Source: Maylandia zebra (Eukaryota; Chordata; Actinopteri; Cichliformes; Cichlidae). Taken from it: 64,000 bases of DNA. The stretch's first letter is position 1. Every line of letters begins with the position of its first letter. The notes below the pieces were generated by a model. The model was given only the letters and a program-made list of their open reading frames with translations. It had not been told where the DNA came from and did not search any database. Of this stretch, positions 12,253-25,601 are shown in pieces. The stretch lies in the NCBI RefSeq assembly GCF_041146795.1, contig NC_135185.1, positions 8,109,529 through 8,173,528 of the forward strand, written 5' to 3'. A program made the translations under genes and the position numbers.

Positions 12253-12550
12253 CTTTAGACCAGTGTGTCAAACGTAAGAACAAGCCTAACAAAGAGCTTA
12301 ATCTGTACGACTGCGTGGCTGGTGCATTTCTCTATGATGACAGTGAAATGACTGAACATGGAAAAAATTAGTCAGAGCGTTGAAGACGCATTTATTTTCT
12401 CAAGACTTCATTAGCTTTTCGTCATCAATTTTTCTGAATGGGTGGTTCATCAAATGTGAACGTTTCCACAATATAAATCTTGAGACTAAAAGAAAAATGA
12501 TCCAATACTTTTGCGTCCCACTTGAGATCAAGTGGCCCGTGAACTAAAAC
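12253..12550. mobile_element. Possible degraded hAT copy
   Basis: The left edge CAGTGTGTCAAACGTAAG and the inner right segment AAGTGGCCCGTGAACTAAAA resemble ends of the common fish CAGGGGTGTCAAAC hAT family (compare 53690-54130). The right terminus is gone and no target duplication is seen. Confidence 0.3.
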
Positions 12551-15500
12551 GATTCTGCTGCTTTAAACACTGACTACTTTGGATTCAGTTCAAGTCTGGT
12601 TTTGATTCATGCTCGGAAACCAAGAGAGAATTTTCAGCCTACTTTTATGGAGCTTGTCATCAAAATAGACATAGGAGAGCAATATTTCTGCAACACACAC
12701 ATAAGGTAATGATCTACACATGCACACATTGCTCCTCAGCAATAAAGTAAAGGGTGGAGATCACTGCAGGTAATAATTAGACAAAATCATTGAGAGCAGT
12801 CAGTGTGAAAGTGAAGGCAGATTATGTTGTCATTGTGAAATTTCAGCTTCAAACACCAGCTGTTTGACGAGGATCGCGTTTTCAGCGTGGAGGAAAACAA
12901 AAAAGCAAAAGCAGCGAGCGTGACTGAAGTGCAGAAACTTGTGTCGAGATCACCACAAAAAAAAGTCAGAACACGTTTCGGTGTTTTTGACCTATGAGTC
13001 ACATTTCCTTGTGATGAAATAAAAACCAGCTGAATATGAAGAACAACAGGATGTGGGGGATGGCAAGGGCAATCAGCCAGTCATACGGACCAATAATGAT
13101 GAAACCCGCCAATTTGAATTAAAGGAAGCTGAAGACAACATGCAGCGAGTGACATAAAGAACATTTTGTCTGCTGCGCAGGGTGAAATCTTCTTAAATTG
13201 TGTGTATGTGTGCGTGTGTGTGTGCAGAAAGCAGAACTGTGAGTGAGACATTAAGAAGTTTCTAATCCTCAAAAACTTTGACTTCACCTTAGAAAACCAC
13301 AATCTCCACCCTTTCCTTGAAACCACACTGTTACGCTTCAGAATTTCACCACCCTTGTTGGCCCGTGCGACCCTTTGATTTGCAGGCTGGTTTGTCAGTT
13401 TACTGACAATGTCGGCAGTCGCACAGCAAACAGAGGTTTATGGGTGACACCCAGGCTGGAGGTTTGTTTGAGGGCACCTTTGATCGGCTTTGCAGAAAAG
13501 GAAAGACAGTCACAGGAAGGGTGGCGAGGTTTTAAGGGCAATTCTACAGAGCGCTGGCATGCTTTTTCATCTCATGTAAAGTCTTTACATATCTTCATCA
13601 GTCTTTGGCCATATTTGAATTAATTAAACTGATTTAACAGGAACATTGCTTCACACCATCAAGGGTCCACATTTAGTCATTTGACTAAATCCAAACCAAA
13701 GTAATGAAAGGTCATCAAACAGCATCCACCATCAGAGAGTCACACACTGTATACGCAAAGTATAGGTAGTGAGTCTGTGAAGTGAGTGCCTTAAACATGC
13801 ATTCAGAATTTCCCTTTGTTGCAAAAAGAAGTCCAACAATCTAGCAAGCTGTGGGAAAGCAGCCCTGGGCTCGCTTGAGCCATGTCCCCAGGAGACACTT
13901 TCCTCAAAGTTTACAGACTCGATTGCTGTTTTCAAGTCTTCCTGAATGGAAAATGTCGTTTATTTTATTCTCTGTTGTGCCCAGAAGGTACCCTTTAGGG
14001 TATGTCTTTATAATATACACTGTTTTCACTATGGAAATATGGGATTCCTCCACTATACAGGGAGTGAGACCTCTATTGTGGGAGGGAAAAAAAGGAAAAC
14101 ATACACATAAGATATTGTTTCTGTTTATGTTGTATACAGTTTAGAGTTTACATTCATTCAACTCTTTTGAAAGCCGTCAGATAAACAAAGCACACCTTTG
14201 AGAACAAGCCACTCGGTAATGCAGCATTCATTCGTGGAAATCAGTTTAAGTGTCCCACTGTTGCTTTGCTGAATTCTTGAATCTCCTAATTGGATGAGTC
14301 TAATTGTAAAACCTGGCTCAGTTTACTTTTTGAGGACCTGCCAAGGACTCATCTACATTTTAAAAACGACTATTGAGGTGGAGAAGGGAAGCTTGTATTG
14401 AAAGGATCTCGCAAGTGTTGCATTATGTATGCCTCGTGTAAAGGTGTGAGGCCTCTCAAATCTAAGCAGCTGGCCTGGTAATTGCAAAAAAAAAAGGTGA
14501 AAGATACCATAGACTCACGGACCAGTATGTGTAAAGACTGTGGAAGCTAAATAGTCGTTTATTAAGCTGTGTAGTGTTTGCTCTTTAGTGCTGCTGTCAG
14601 TAATTTTTTAGAGGATTTAGGAGAGACTTGAAGCAGCTTCAGTTGCACAATTCAACCAACAGACATTAGTTTCGGCAATTTGCCACTGGCTGTAAATAAG
14701 TTAGACTTCACTCACTGGAATGCAAACAAAGCCTTGCCCTTTCGTTCCCACAGCCACATGGACATTGGGAAACTGTCTGATTTCAAACTTTGGTGAGGTG
14801 CCAGCAGGCTTGTGCTTTTACAACCTCTCCTCCCTTCATGTCACGTGTTTTCAGCACGTGGTGACTGTGATATTTTCCCTCCACTCCTTGTCCTGTAACA
14901 GGACAGTTAACCTCATGTCAGGACACGTCAAGCTGCCAGGTACTGCCTTCACAGAGAGGAATGTGTTTGTATGCGTGGACACGTGCTGGAAAGGAGAGGC
15001 CACTCCCACGGCCAACTCGAGAGGGAAAATTTGAAAAAACAGGAAGCAGCCTGTGGAAAGAAATCCTTCACCGTGCACAGCAGGCATGCTAAACAAAACG
15101 GCAGACGGGCTATTCTTAGAGATCAAATGTGGAAAACTGGCTTTGGGTGAACTCAGGCTGAAAGCTGAAGGAAGTTTAGGTCCAGGATGTGTACAAATAA
15201 TGTGTATATCCCGGAATATGAATAAAGTTTCTCTAAACTGGTCTATCAGTTCTTTCAGTTAGTTTTTGCCAGAAAGCAGTGAAAAAAAATTACAAAAACA
15301 AATGTTGTTTAGAGGCTCTAATGTGATTCGTGCAGCCATCAGAGAGCATTTCCTACATTATAAATCACTTTATTAATCAGAAACAAATCACTGTTCCGCT
15401 TGGAATGAAATTTCAATATCACAACTTGGTCAATATTAATATACAAAATCAGCATCTTTCTTTAATGTAGTTTTGTGTATTTAAGACTAAAGTTAATCCT

Positions 15501-16732
15501 GAGACGAGAAGAGGAAATAAGAATAGTGGCCCTGTTGACACATAGCATGTATATCAATGAATAAGATGTGAGATACACACATGCTAAAGTGACTTCACTT
15601 TGAACTGGTCATTGATTTTCAACACTAATCAGAAAAATAGTCGGGGGGGGAGAGACTCCCTCTGGGCAACCAATTAATTATTAATCATTGACAGGAAACC
15701 TGCTGCCTTTTCAAAGAAAGCATTCAATTAGCAGGGTAATAAACTGACTACACTCACGTATAAAGTATATTCAAATGCATCAAAGGCTAAAAATTGCATA
15801 AAAGTATTGATCTATTGAGCCTTTTGTACATTTTTAAATCTAGGCCTTATTAAAGACCGAGATCGATATATCTATGAACTGATAGTCCTAATTTTAAGTA
15901 TGAATTTTAGTATTCGTACCTCACCAAAGCAGCTCAACTCCTTAGTAGGACATACATACTGAACATTGAGACTTTCTTATAGAACAACTGGTTTCAGCTA
16001 ATAGACGTGGCAATTATGAAGCCAGTGGGCACTTTTAGTCCCTTAAACTCTGCACGAGTGGTTGTGGCCATTAGAGCTCAACACTTTCGATCTTTGATGG
16101 TCTTGCCAAAACCATAAAGGTTTAAAGTTTGTCAAGCTCAACTAAAGCCTGATTTTATTAAATAATTCTGACAAACCATTTTTAAAGAATTTTAAGTTTA
16201 TTTTAAAAAGTATTATTCATTCACAAACTACTTGCAAAGAAATATAATTTTAAAATCCTGCGTGATAAAACTCAGAAAGAAGAGGCTGCTATTCATCTCA
16301 TTTCAACACACATCAGATCTTTATTTCAGCAGCTCCCCCGCAAGCCTGGACCAAAATACCAAAAGCACCCTGCTCATTATAAACCAACATTATTAGCTCG
16401 GCAGAGGGTTAGACAGTTCTCTCTGGATTTTAAAAGGTGTCAAAGCGAAACAAAAGACTTCTTATAAGACAGAAAAAGAAAAAATCTTTCCACACTTGCT
16501 GACCTGCAGCATCAGAGAAATCTCACTGCAAAGTAAACAGGTAGCTTTGTTTGCTTTGGTATCTTCTGACTGAGGAAAATAATTATTGCAACAGATGTGG
16601 GTGGAGGTGATGGGGCAAAGCTCTGCATTGATCTTGTGCTTTCACATGTTATCATTAAGTATCCAATTTGCATTTTGGAATGCCTGGAGAAATGCACACT
16701 CCAAAGAATACTCAAATCATTCTTTAAAAACA

Positions 16733-16734
<2 letters not shown>

Positions 16735-16768
<34 letters not shown>
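16735..16768. repeat. (GT)n microsatellite
   Basis: About 17 GT units followed by a short ATGTATATAT stretch, downstream of cdc25b. Confidence 0.95.
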
Positions 16769-16772
<4 letters not shown>

Positions 16773-17339
16773 ATATATAAAAATCTTGGGGACAGGGACA
16801 CCTCTCCAATTCAACTTTTTTTTTTCTTTAATTAAGTGCTGATATAATGTAGTACATGACATTAAAAGAAAAAAGAAAAAATCCAGTGGGGGGACTGAAA
16901 GACAAAGTCCTGGCAGTGTGGTCTGTTTGTATATTGCAATATGGCATTGATTCATATCACTAATGCCAGCTTATATTTAAAAAAAAAAAAAAAAAAGGAA
17001 AAGGAAAGGTAAAAAACAGGCAGTAGGTCCTAGTGGTTTGTTTTGTTAAAACATACAAATTGTTTCAAATCACCTTTATAAAATCTGTTCACTGCACTGC
17101 TGATTTCTTCAAGGATCCATCATTCCACATCCTTCTCTCTTTAACTCGCATAAATAACTAAATTGGCTATAAATGAAACTTTGTAGGAAATTTAAAAATC
17201 CCTTTTTCTGCTGGCGCAATCACAGAAGGCATTTCTCCTTGGTTAGAGTGAGGCGTTAGACACATGAGGAGGTTGCACTGAGTCCGTTTCATGGAGAGGC
17301 AGTGTGTTTTAGCGGGAGGTTGGGAAGATGAGGACGTGC

Positions 17340-20300
17340 TCACAGCTTCTTCAGTCGTCCGTACATCTCCCTCTTACTGCGCTCTCCGGCCCAGGTGCGA
17401 CTCTTGAGGCGGCACTTCCTCAGGTCCTCCTTGAAATCCTCATGGTGCATGGGTCGGTAAGACTGAGGTTCACATTGTGCCTGCACAAGAGAACGAGATG
17501 AGGATTCAGAGGACTGAACAGCTGAGATTCATGTGGGTCTGTGATAACTGATATGCTAAAACATGAGCACGCAGTTCTTTGGACTAAAACCGAAGCATTA
17601 TGCTCCAGATACACAAGGCCTCACCAGCATTTATATTTCACTCCTTGAGAATCAAATCAAACCCAACCTGAAAATGAGGGAAGAAGTCCTTGTAGCCGCC
17701 CTTGAGGATGTAGAGCTCGGGGTAGTGAAGTTTGGGATACTCGTTCATGGCGCGGTCTTGCTCTCTGACGAAACGGCACATTCGGGGGCCGCGCTCCGAG
17801 GAGAACTCGCAGTGGAAGATGATGACGATTCGTTTGTCTGGGCTGGATGGGACAATCGGGTTCTTGAGGAGGAAGTCCTTCACCTGGTCCTCCTGGTGTA
17901 GGTTTAGCGCTCCCTGGAACAAAAACAAATACCTTTAGAGCTCAGGGATGGATCACCTACAAAGAAGTCTTTAATTAAGCAGTTTTTACGTCATTACCCC
18001 CCCCCCACAGTTGTTACTGAAAACATCTATCACCGATTTTCACATCGTTCTGTGTGATTTTCCAACACAAATTAGGAAACACTCGAGTTTTATGTATACT
18101 GCAATGTCTGTCACTGACTCACCTTGATATGTCCTCCTTCAAACTCATAAGGATAGCGGCAGTCAATGACGATGACTTGTTCAACTACATGATCAAACTG
18201 GCCAGTGAGAGCTGCCACCATCTAAAGACCACACAGAACATACTTTTAATGTTTTCAAAAGGAGCAGTGATTACTGTGAAGGGACTGAGCGCTTTGACAC
18301 AGTGCGTCTACTCACCATGTCTGAGGTAATGTATTTGAGGTCTTGGTGTTTTCCATGCACTGTGGGTAGAACGAAAGGCTAAAAGACGAAAGAGGATTCG
18401 TTATTCCACTTTTTCAAGCAACTAACTAACAAGCACACAGAAGAGTTTTCATTCTCCCTTACCTTGGTGAAATCGCCTATTAGCTCATTAGAACCAGCCT
18501 CACTGTCCAACAGCTTTTCAATCTCTGCCTGGCAGAACGACTTGGACCTCTGGAGCAGTGAGCAGCCCTGGAAAGAGAGGAGAGGGACACTTACCGAGGT
18601 AGCCAAGGAGAAAATGAAGCGATTTAAGATAAGCTTCAAAGCCTGGAACAATAGCCAGTAAGCCTCAGTGGATGTTTCAGAAGCTGGGTGACAGATGGTC
18701 AGTGGAGATTTTTTAAATCACGCCTACAGATCATTGCTGTCTGTTCAGAACAGCAGCTCCATGTTATCACTGGTTTTAAATGTTTCAATCAGAAAAGGAC
18801 TTGAGCTCGACAGCACGTTTTTGTAACACAAGACAGTTTTTATTAATCTTGCACCGTGTGGCTTAGACCTGAGCAATGCTGTAAGACTAATCTCAGCATG
18901 CATGCACTTCATTCCGTTTTCATTTAAAAGACGATGCTGCTACTTCCTCCCATTCACCTCAGCTCCTCATGTTATTGGCCAACATGTTAAAATGATCAAG
19001 TCATCCAACTAACTTGCATCAACTATCACAACAACAAAAGTGATGCATGTTGTCCAAGGCAGTATGGCCTTACCATTCTTGGGGATTCTGGGTTTTGTTC
19101 CAGGGTGGTTACTTGCGTTCCTGCAAGGCTACGCCGCCTCTTCACCCTGATGGGTGTATTTTCATCTCCGGGGCGGTCAGCGCGCTTCACAGAGAGACGG
19201 GAAACAGGACTGGGCATCGAAGGAGAGCGAAACAGGCTTCGTGGTCTGCACCGAATCACAGGCTAAAGAAATGCGAGAATAAGTACATTTTTAAATTCAA
19301 CCCACATTTTGCGTGAGGTGCTACAACTTGTGACAGCAAAGCATCAAAATTTATTCTGGGTGATTGCATCAAAATACATCAGGACTATTCTTTATACTAT
19401 GCTGTGACATATTGTGTTTGTTGTAAAATGGTTGTCAAGATGGATAAGTCATCTGTGGCTACTGAGAAAAGCAGGCACACACTTTACATACTGCACCTAA
19501 AGTACGCACACTTACAGAGTCTTCTCCTATACTGTCAGCCACCAGTGGGGCAGTGAGTAAGCTGGCCATGCCCATCGGTACCCCAGAGTCATTCTGCAAA
19601 CAACAAATGGGTGCCGTTAAAAATCAAGTCTGACAAAAAGGAATTGCAGAAAAAAAATGAATCCATAAAAACATGAATGGCAGGGACTCACCTCCATGTT
19701 GTCATCAAGTACATCCAAAAAGCCATCGTCTTCATCATCATTTGAGGAGGTGAGGGAGGAACTTCTCAGAAACATGGGGCTGGAGTCATGAAAGTCAAGC
19801 TGCTGCACCGGAGGAGGTGAAGAAAGCTTTACATAAAAATGAAAAAAAAAAACGTCAGTCAGCATCTTTCGAGAAGCAGATCACCCCTTTTTAACTTGCA
19901 GACAGATTCTTCACATACCATGAGGGCTGGTGCGGAGCTGGGACGGCAGGCAAAGGCATCCTTAGACTGCCCGTTGTTAAAGGATCGCCCACGACACCGC
20001 GAAGCAGGTTTGGTGGGTTTCTTGAATTCAAAGCTTTCCTGAAAGAAAAAAAAACAACAACAAGGCATTTTAAACAAGGAATGCCAACACAGACGTGACA
20101 GATTAATAAAAGCACCTGCTAATGACACTAATAATTTTCACTTACATAAAATGCAAATATCCCGTTTTTAACCCAAATGATGAAATGCCGTCTCCACAGT
20201 AATAAAAGCTCATTTAGCATCGCCTTAGTTCTAAGGCAGTGAGACTTAAGTAAATGATTTTGGTCCAACTGACCTCTGGCATGTTCTCCTTATTCTCATG

Positions 20301-20758
20301 CTGAGAGGTGGATACTTGGGAAGGTTGCTGACCAAATACTCCATAGCGGTTTGGATCATTTTGCTGCCCCTTCAGAGCTGGACTGAAGGCCATGAGCTGG
20401 AGCTGAGTGGGGGAATAAAAGGGAATCAGTTAGCAACGCGTTTAGGCTTAACCTCCACTGTATGGTTTGTTTGAGTTGTGTTTATGTGTACTGTCAACTC
20501 CTCTTTAAAAATTAAGATTAAATCCTATTCAAGCGCCAAAATCACAACTACAACAGGACATTATCTGTTATCTCTGGGGATAACAGATAATATGTGTACG
20601 CATAACACACAAGCTGTAAAATACTTACGGGCAATGAGTTGATTCTTCGAATTGGCATTCTCCTATAATCAACAGATGGCAGAGAAAAGAATTGCAGTCA
20701 ATAAAATAAGGAGATAAGATTTTTTTGGCTTGAAAATTAAACTGCTCTGCAATGTTGT

Positions 20759-20789
<31 letters not shown>

Positions 20790-22224
20790 AATAATACCAG
20801 GTACAAAACTTACTCATTGACAACTCTGCTTGACTCTCGAATGGCTTTTTCAAATCTGTAACAGAAAGAAGAGCAAGGAATGCTTCAGAAATTACAAAAC
20901 TAATATATTCTTGCAAGAAGATCTGCTAAGAAAAGAGACTAGGAAGGCCTCAACTGTCAGTCGAAACATTGCATACTCATAAACTACAAAGAGTCTGGGA
21001 CTCTATTGAGACACCGAGAGGAACGGTTGGACATGAGGAAGTTGGGTGAATGCATGGAGGCAAGACGTACTCTTTGCATTGGGAGTACGGCCCACCTGTA
21101 TGCTAAATAAGTGGGCCTGAGAGCTCAGGGGGTGGGAGGGAGGTCAGGGGAAGGGATGCGGAAATCAGCTAATCTACCATATGCCTGCTGGAGCCGAAGC
21201 TGCAAAGCCCCCTTTCTGCAAGAGCTCTTTTGTTTGTCGAGGGGGGAGCGTGTCCCATTCAGTGCAGACCACAAGAAGGGAGGGCAGCTGTTCTCTGGGG
21301 GTGCCCTGATTTCAATAGCTGATGCAGAGAAACTCCAGCCCTCAATTCCCTATTGAAACAAGGCTGCAGTAGAAGAGTGTGCCAAAGCTCAGAGGGGGTG
21401 GGTTATCAAACCAGAGCACGCACGCCACATCCTCCCCCCCATCATGGAAAACTCCTAGCAACCTAACAGCTGTAAAAGGAGGTGAATGAAGTCTTGAGCA
21501 CCAACTGCTGCAAAAGAACTCACATCAGACCTCGGCAGATGTCTGCAGGGCAGACTCACCCAACTGAGAATAAGGAAAAGGGCCACCCAAGATTAGGCAG
21601 CTGAGGGTATGCTAACAAACTGATCAAGATAATAACGCTGAGCACAAGTGCAACAGTATTTTCAGTGAGCAGCACTAGGGTTTCCAACTGATTTTACAGA
21701 GCATATTGTCCCAGTTGTATTACTTCCCACCTACAAAATTGCAATATTTAACTATTAAGTTAAGTCCATAATATGTCACACTACATTGATTTAGAAAGTA
21801 AAGCTCACATGGTGTATCAGCTAATCTGCTTTGTCTAAGAAAAAGGAGCGAGGTCATCGTCTTAAAGTCAACGGCAGAAATATTAATCCCTCAGATGGGA
21901 AATGGTGCTTAGCGCTGCTGAACCCTAGCACTGGGGTGGGGGTGGAGGGTCGGGTGAAGGGGCAAAAGGGTAAGGAGACGCACTGCTCAAAGGCTGATAA
22001 CAATAGTCAGAAGGAGGATAGTTTAACTTACGTGTCTTCCACTTCGATGGCATCTAGTGGGCTGGGGAGATCCATGCCCAGGCCTGAAGGAAGAGATATG
22101 TGTCACTAATAGATGATACTGACCTGCCACATGTATACACACATTTCTCATATTGCAGTGCATAGGTGAGCTGTCTGGTGGAGTAAGGACTTTACATTAG
22201 AAGACTGGAATTACAAATAAATAA

Positions 22225-22255
<31 letters not shown>

Positions 22256-22910
22256 AAGACTATACTTGATACATTTGAGTCGTAACTGAGTCGTAAATTA
22301 CAATACATAAAATATTACTGCAGCTAAAATAAATAATACAATACTACATTCCGCATAACCGTATCGAATCTTGTGACTTGAAATCAAATTCAGTCCATGA
22401 ACATTTGGCCTTATAGCATAAATTAGCACAAACAATAGCTTTAACGGGGTCTCACCAGCATCAGATGAGACGTCAGAGGCGAAGGAGGGAACCTTCTCGA
22501 GGGGTGCATGCTTTCTCCTTTTCGGGGTATCACATTGGCTGCACGACAAAGAAAGAAACAGAAAATTTTCCTTAATGTCAAGACTGAAACGTATTGTGCA
22601 TTGCAAAGAACCGATCAAAAGGAATAAACAGATGACAGGGTAGTTAGTGGTTTGAAAAACGGGAACTGCAGTTACATGAAAATAATTAACAAATAAAAAC
22701 TTAGTAGTACCTTCCGAGTCCAGCTAAATTGTTCATGTCCATAGCCAAATTGGTAACAGGAGACAGCACAGCCGTGGGCCCAGGGGAAAACAGATTCCTG
22801 CAGTGCGAGGTCTTAGTGCTGTGCTCAAGCAGAGAGGGCAAGGAAAGCTCGGGGATCCGGTCGGGCCTGTTCGTCTTAACAGGACTAATCCTGCTAAAAA
22901 AAGATTCCAT
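17340..22910 (-). CDS. cdc25b: M-phase inducer phosphatase, Cdc25B type (15 exons)
   Basis: Dual-specificity phosphatase that activates CDK1/cyclin by removing inhibitory phosphates. Exons on the minus strand: 22711-22910, 22456-22538, 22032-22083, 20814-20855, 20629-20662, 20274-20402, 19919-20038, 19692-19826, 19516-19593, 19074-19262, 18463-18567, 18316-18378, 18123-18221, 17668-17913, 17340-17480; 1716 nt, 571 aa plus TGA, all GT/AG. The Cdc25/rhodanese domain fills the last four exons: DCRYPYE near residue 430 and the active site HCEFSSER with Cys478 and Arg484 (HCX5R). The N-terminal part has a KEN box (175-177), a 14-3-3-type site RSPSMP (303-308) and a basic KRRR (332-335). SSDAG, FEKAI and LFRSPSMP match CDC25B better than CDC25A, although the C-terminus [10 protein letters not shown] is CDC25A-like. 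Start is the ATG of MESFFSRI in context GCAACATGG; an upstream in-frame TTG is not used. A possible poly(A) signal (TTTATT on the plus strand) lies at 16320-16325. Neighbour ap5s1 supports the cdc25b assignment. Confidence 0.95.
20761..20789. repeat. 29-nt poly(G) run in cdc25b intron 4
   Basis: An uninterrupted run of 29 G on the plus strand (C on the cdc25b sense strand), 24 bp inside the 151-bp intron 4 from its donor. Such runs are hard to sequence, so the true length may differ. Confidence 0.95.
20856..22031 (-). other. cdc25b: cdc25b intron 3 (1.2 kb)
   Basis: The longest repeat-poor intron of the gene, with several purine-rich GGGAGGG blocks (21120-21150, 21930-21970). CDC25B is alternatively spliced in its N-terminal half in mammals, but no extra exon with good splice sites was identified here. 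Confidence 0.5.
22216..22256. repeat. (ATAA)n microsatellite in cdc25b intron 2
   Basis: About ten AAAT/ATAA units inside intron 2. Confidence 0.9.
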
Positions 22911-23294
22911 GTTGCTTTTTTCGCTGTCAAATCTGTGCAAAAGTCACGCGGGAGTACTACTGTATGATAGATTTGGTTTGAATTTCGAGTCGGAGAAAGC
23001 AAGACAGTCAAAGTTTCGAGCTAACCCGGAAGCTAAGCAGCTAGCTAGGAACAATTGAGATTACATTTCCAAAAATACGAAGCAAAACACCGGCCGTAAG
23101 TTAGACGGTGGTTCCGTGAGGTGTTAAACCTAGATTTGGTCTTTCCAAATCACTAAAGTCACATAGCTGTTGTTTATGCCAGAGAGTTACAGCATAAGGC
23201 ACCTCCTCTCTGACAACCCCTGATTTGTGAGGAAAGGACTGAAGCTGCTCGTATTTATGTTCAAAATAGAAGCTCAGAAGCGGCAATATTTGAG

Positions 23295-23329
23295 CCAATC
23301 AGCGACGTTGTTACATCTGGAAAACCAAT
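23295..23329 (-). promoter_or_regulatory. Paired CCAAT boxes upstream of cdc25b
   Basis: Two copies of CCAATCAG (CCAAT at 23295-23299 and 23325-23329 on the plus strand) are 30 bp apart start to start, about 385 bp upstream of the cdc25b ATG. NF-Y sites spaced about three helical turns apart are typical of G2/M cell-cycle promoters. A TTTGAA at 22977-22982 resembles a CHR element in reverse orientation, but this is weak. The transcription start is unknown. Confidence 0.5.
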
Positions 23330-25601
23330 CAGAGCGCGAAAGGCGTCTCCGCTGTTGTCCTCTCACCGGATGAGGGAAAAAAGGAGGAGGATATGACACA
23401 ATATTCATCTTTTTTCTTCCTCGCAATTCTTTTGTTCTGAGAAGAAATTTGAATTTTTTTATTTTTTATTATGTATTTACCGGGACTATACACTCAGAAA
23501 AACATGTCTTCAGATTACTTTATTAGTTTTTCAATTTGTGGAGTAAGATTTACTTAACTGTAAATGATGGATTTGATAGGGAACTTTGAATATTTCGAAC
23601 AACAATGGACAGTCTTGCAAACAAAATGCCCGTTTTTACAAACCTGTACTCAAATCGACGATTAAGGGCATCAATAATAATCTAACCTCAAGTACAAACT
23701 GAAACAAAACGTTCTCCCTCATATTTTCATGAATATTTTTAGTGAAGGCAGAAATATCAAAGTACTTTTTAAGTGAAAGACACAAAGTAAAAAAGCATAA
23801 AAATGCATGATTTTATGTACAAAGCATTATCAACATTAGGTTTAAAACATGAAACCAATTGCAGAAATTACAAAAATGCTTCAAGTGGGTGTTTTTGGTT
23901 GTGTGTGTAACAAACTTGTCAAATACAGAAAACAGATATCCATTGTTGTTCAAAAGGCAGTGAAGAAGAATTGAAAAGCAAATGGAAAAACAAATTATAA
24001 GTACAGTACTTCAATAATAATTAACCATAAAAGGCCCAAATATGTTACATAAATCTTACAGATGAACCGCAGGTTGTTCCTTAAGAGGACTGAGCTGCAC
24101 AAAAATTTGGTAAATCCCATTGTAACACTGATTGTGTACATGCTTAATGGCAGAGTGAGTCAGTCAAAGAAATCAGCTTCTCGCAGGGCGAACATGTATT
24201 AAGAACACCACGTTCTTTCTCTTGTGCTTTTCTTTCTGAAATCATGTTAAATGCATGAAGCATTTTATTGATTAGATGAGAAAATAGAACTCATGTTCTA
24301 ATGAATGCTCCTTGTTGATTGTGAATGCTGTGGCGTGATATGGGAGTTGTTAGGACTTCAACTAAGTGTTTTAAAATTCATCTTATTTGAAATTAAACAT
24401 CAGAACCTGGCTCCTAAAATTACAACTAAATGTTTTAGAAAGCATCTCAAATAGAATGAACCCATTTTCACGCTGCTGGACAATAGAGTTTACCACGCAT
24501 ATGTTTCAATTTAAAGCATGGACTTTTGACTGTACAATGTAATGATATTATAAACTGCAAAAAATGTAAATGGTTCATGATTTCTGTATTTGTACAGCAG
24601 GTTATTACGTAGGTTCTGGTTCTAGCTGGTTTCAGCACAGACTTTTTATTTCCTTTTATGCTTATCCCAATCTCCTATGTGCAGTGGGCTAACAGTCATA
24701 AAGTTTGTACATGCTCGCTGTTGACTGATATGCCATATATTGAACTGAAAGGCACACACCTTCCTGCAACTAGTTCAACCAGACAATTGAAGTTGTCCAA
24801 CCGACAAAACCAGACAGATGTTCGTAAAACCACATCGGTATTCTGCCTGAGGTTAATGTCAGGCTTTGTTTTTTGCTTTCATCCATCTCTGCGTGATTCA
24901 TTTCGAAACTTCTTCCACCAGCAGTCCAGGTTTCCCACATTTTGATTGCATTCACAAAGCTAAGGGCGCAGTGGTGTATAGTTGAAAATCTGATATCTTA
25001 TCACTCATTTTAACATGACAACAGTGATTTAGTATTTCAGTGAGAAGATCCTCGGCTAACATTTTCAGCAAAGTCGGTGTGTTGACCCTGTGACCTTCTG
25101 GTTTTAATCGCTGTTCACTGGACTTCGCTCAGCTAAAGTATCCTTGTAACTGCCATCTCAAATGTAAATGAACTTTCTTTGGAAAGGTGTGAGCACAGCG
25201 ATACGACCCAAGGCTCCACACCCCGCAAGTGAAAAAGGGAGACAAAAGGTGGGAGAGGGAAGGTGAATCATCCCAAATGAACCCCCTTCAAAACTACTGC
25301 TCCCACTTGATAGTGCTAGTGCACTCACACCACAACCTCAGCTGCACAAACATGCAAATAAGACTGAGATCACTGAGAATCATTCTACTGAAAACAAGAC
25401 TCTATCCGGTTGTTCAGTGATGACGCGACGAATCCTACTTCCGGGTCTAAAGTAGTCTGCGTTTAATATGGCTTTTGTGTTGTTAACATGTTTAATGTTA
25501 TGTATTTTCTTCTATTTAATCTCAAAAAGCTCCTAAAACAGTCAGTGATCACTGTTGACCTCCCTCGGCTTTTATTACCACTAATCATTTATTTAAGCTC
25601 A
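23330..25601. other. Gene-free stretch upstream of cdc25b
   Basis: AT-rich, no recognisable gene or element. Open frames are short and not similar to known proteins. Confidence 0.5.

Larger units (their letters stand above)
10314..17339. other. ap5s1-cdc25b intergenic space
   Basis: Apart from the repeats listed, no coding sequence was recognised. The part next to 17340 should hold the cdc25b 3' UTR. Open frames here are short and match no known family. Confidence 0.5.

Noticed and set aside
17340-22910. Assignment as cdc25a
   Set aside because: The C-terminus is CDC25A-like, but several N-terminal blocks and the ap5s1 neighbour favour cdc25b.
22911-22940. N-terminal extension of cdc25b from a TTG at 22940
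   Set aside because: The codon is not ATG, and the ATG at 22910 has a good context and begins the family-like MESFF sequence.
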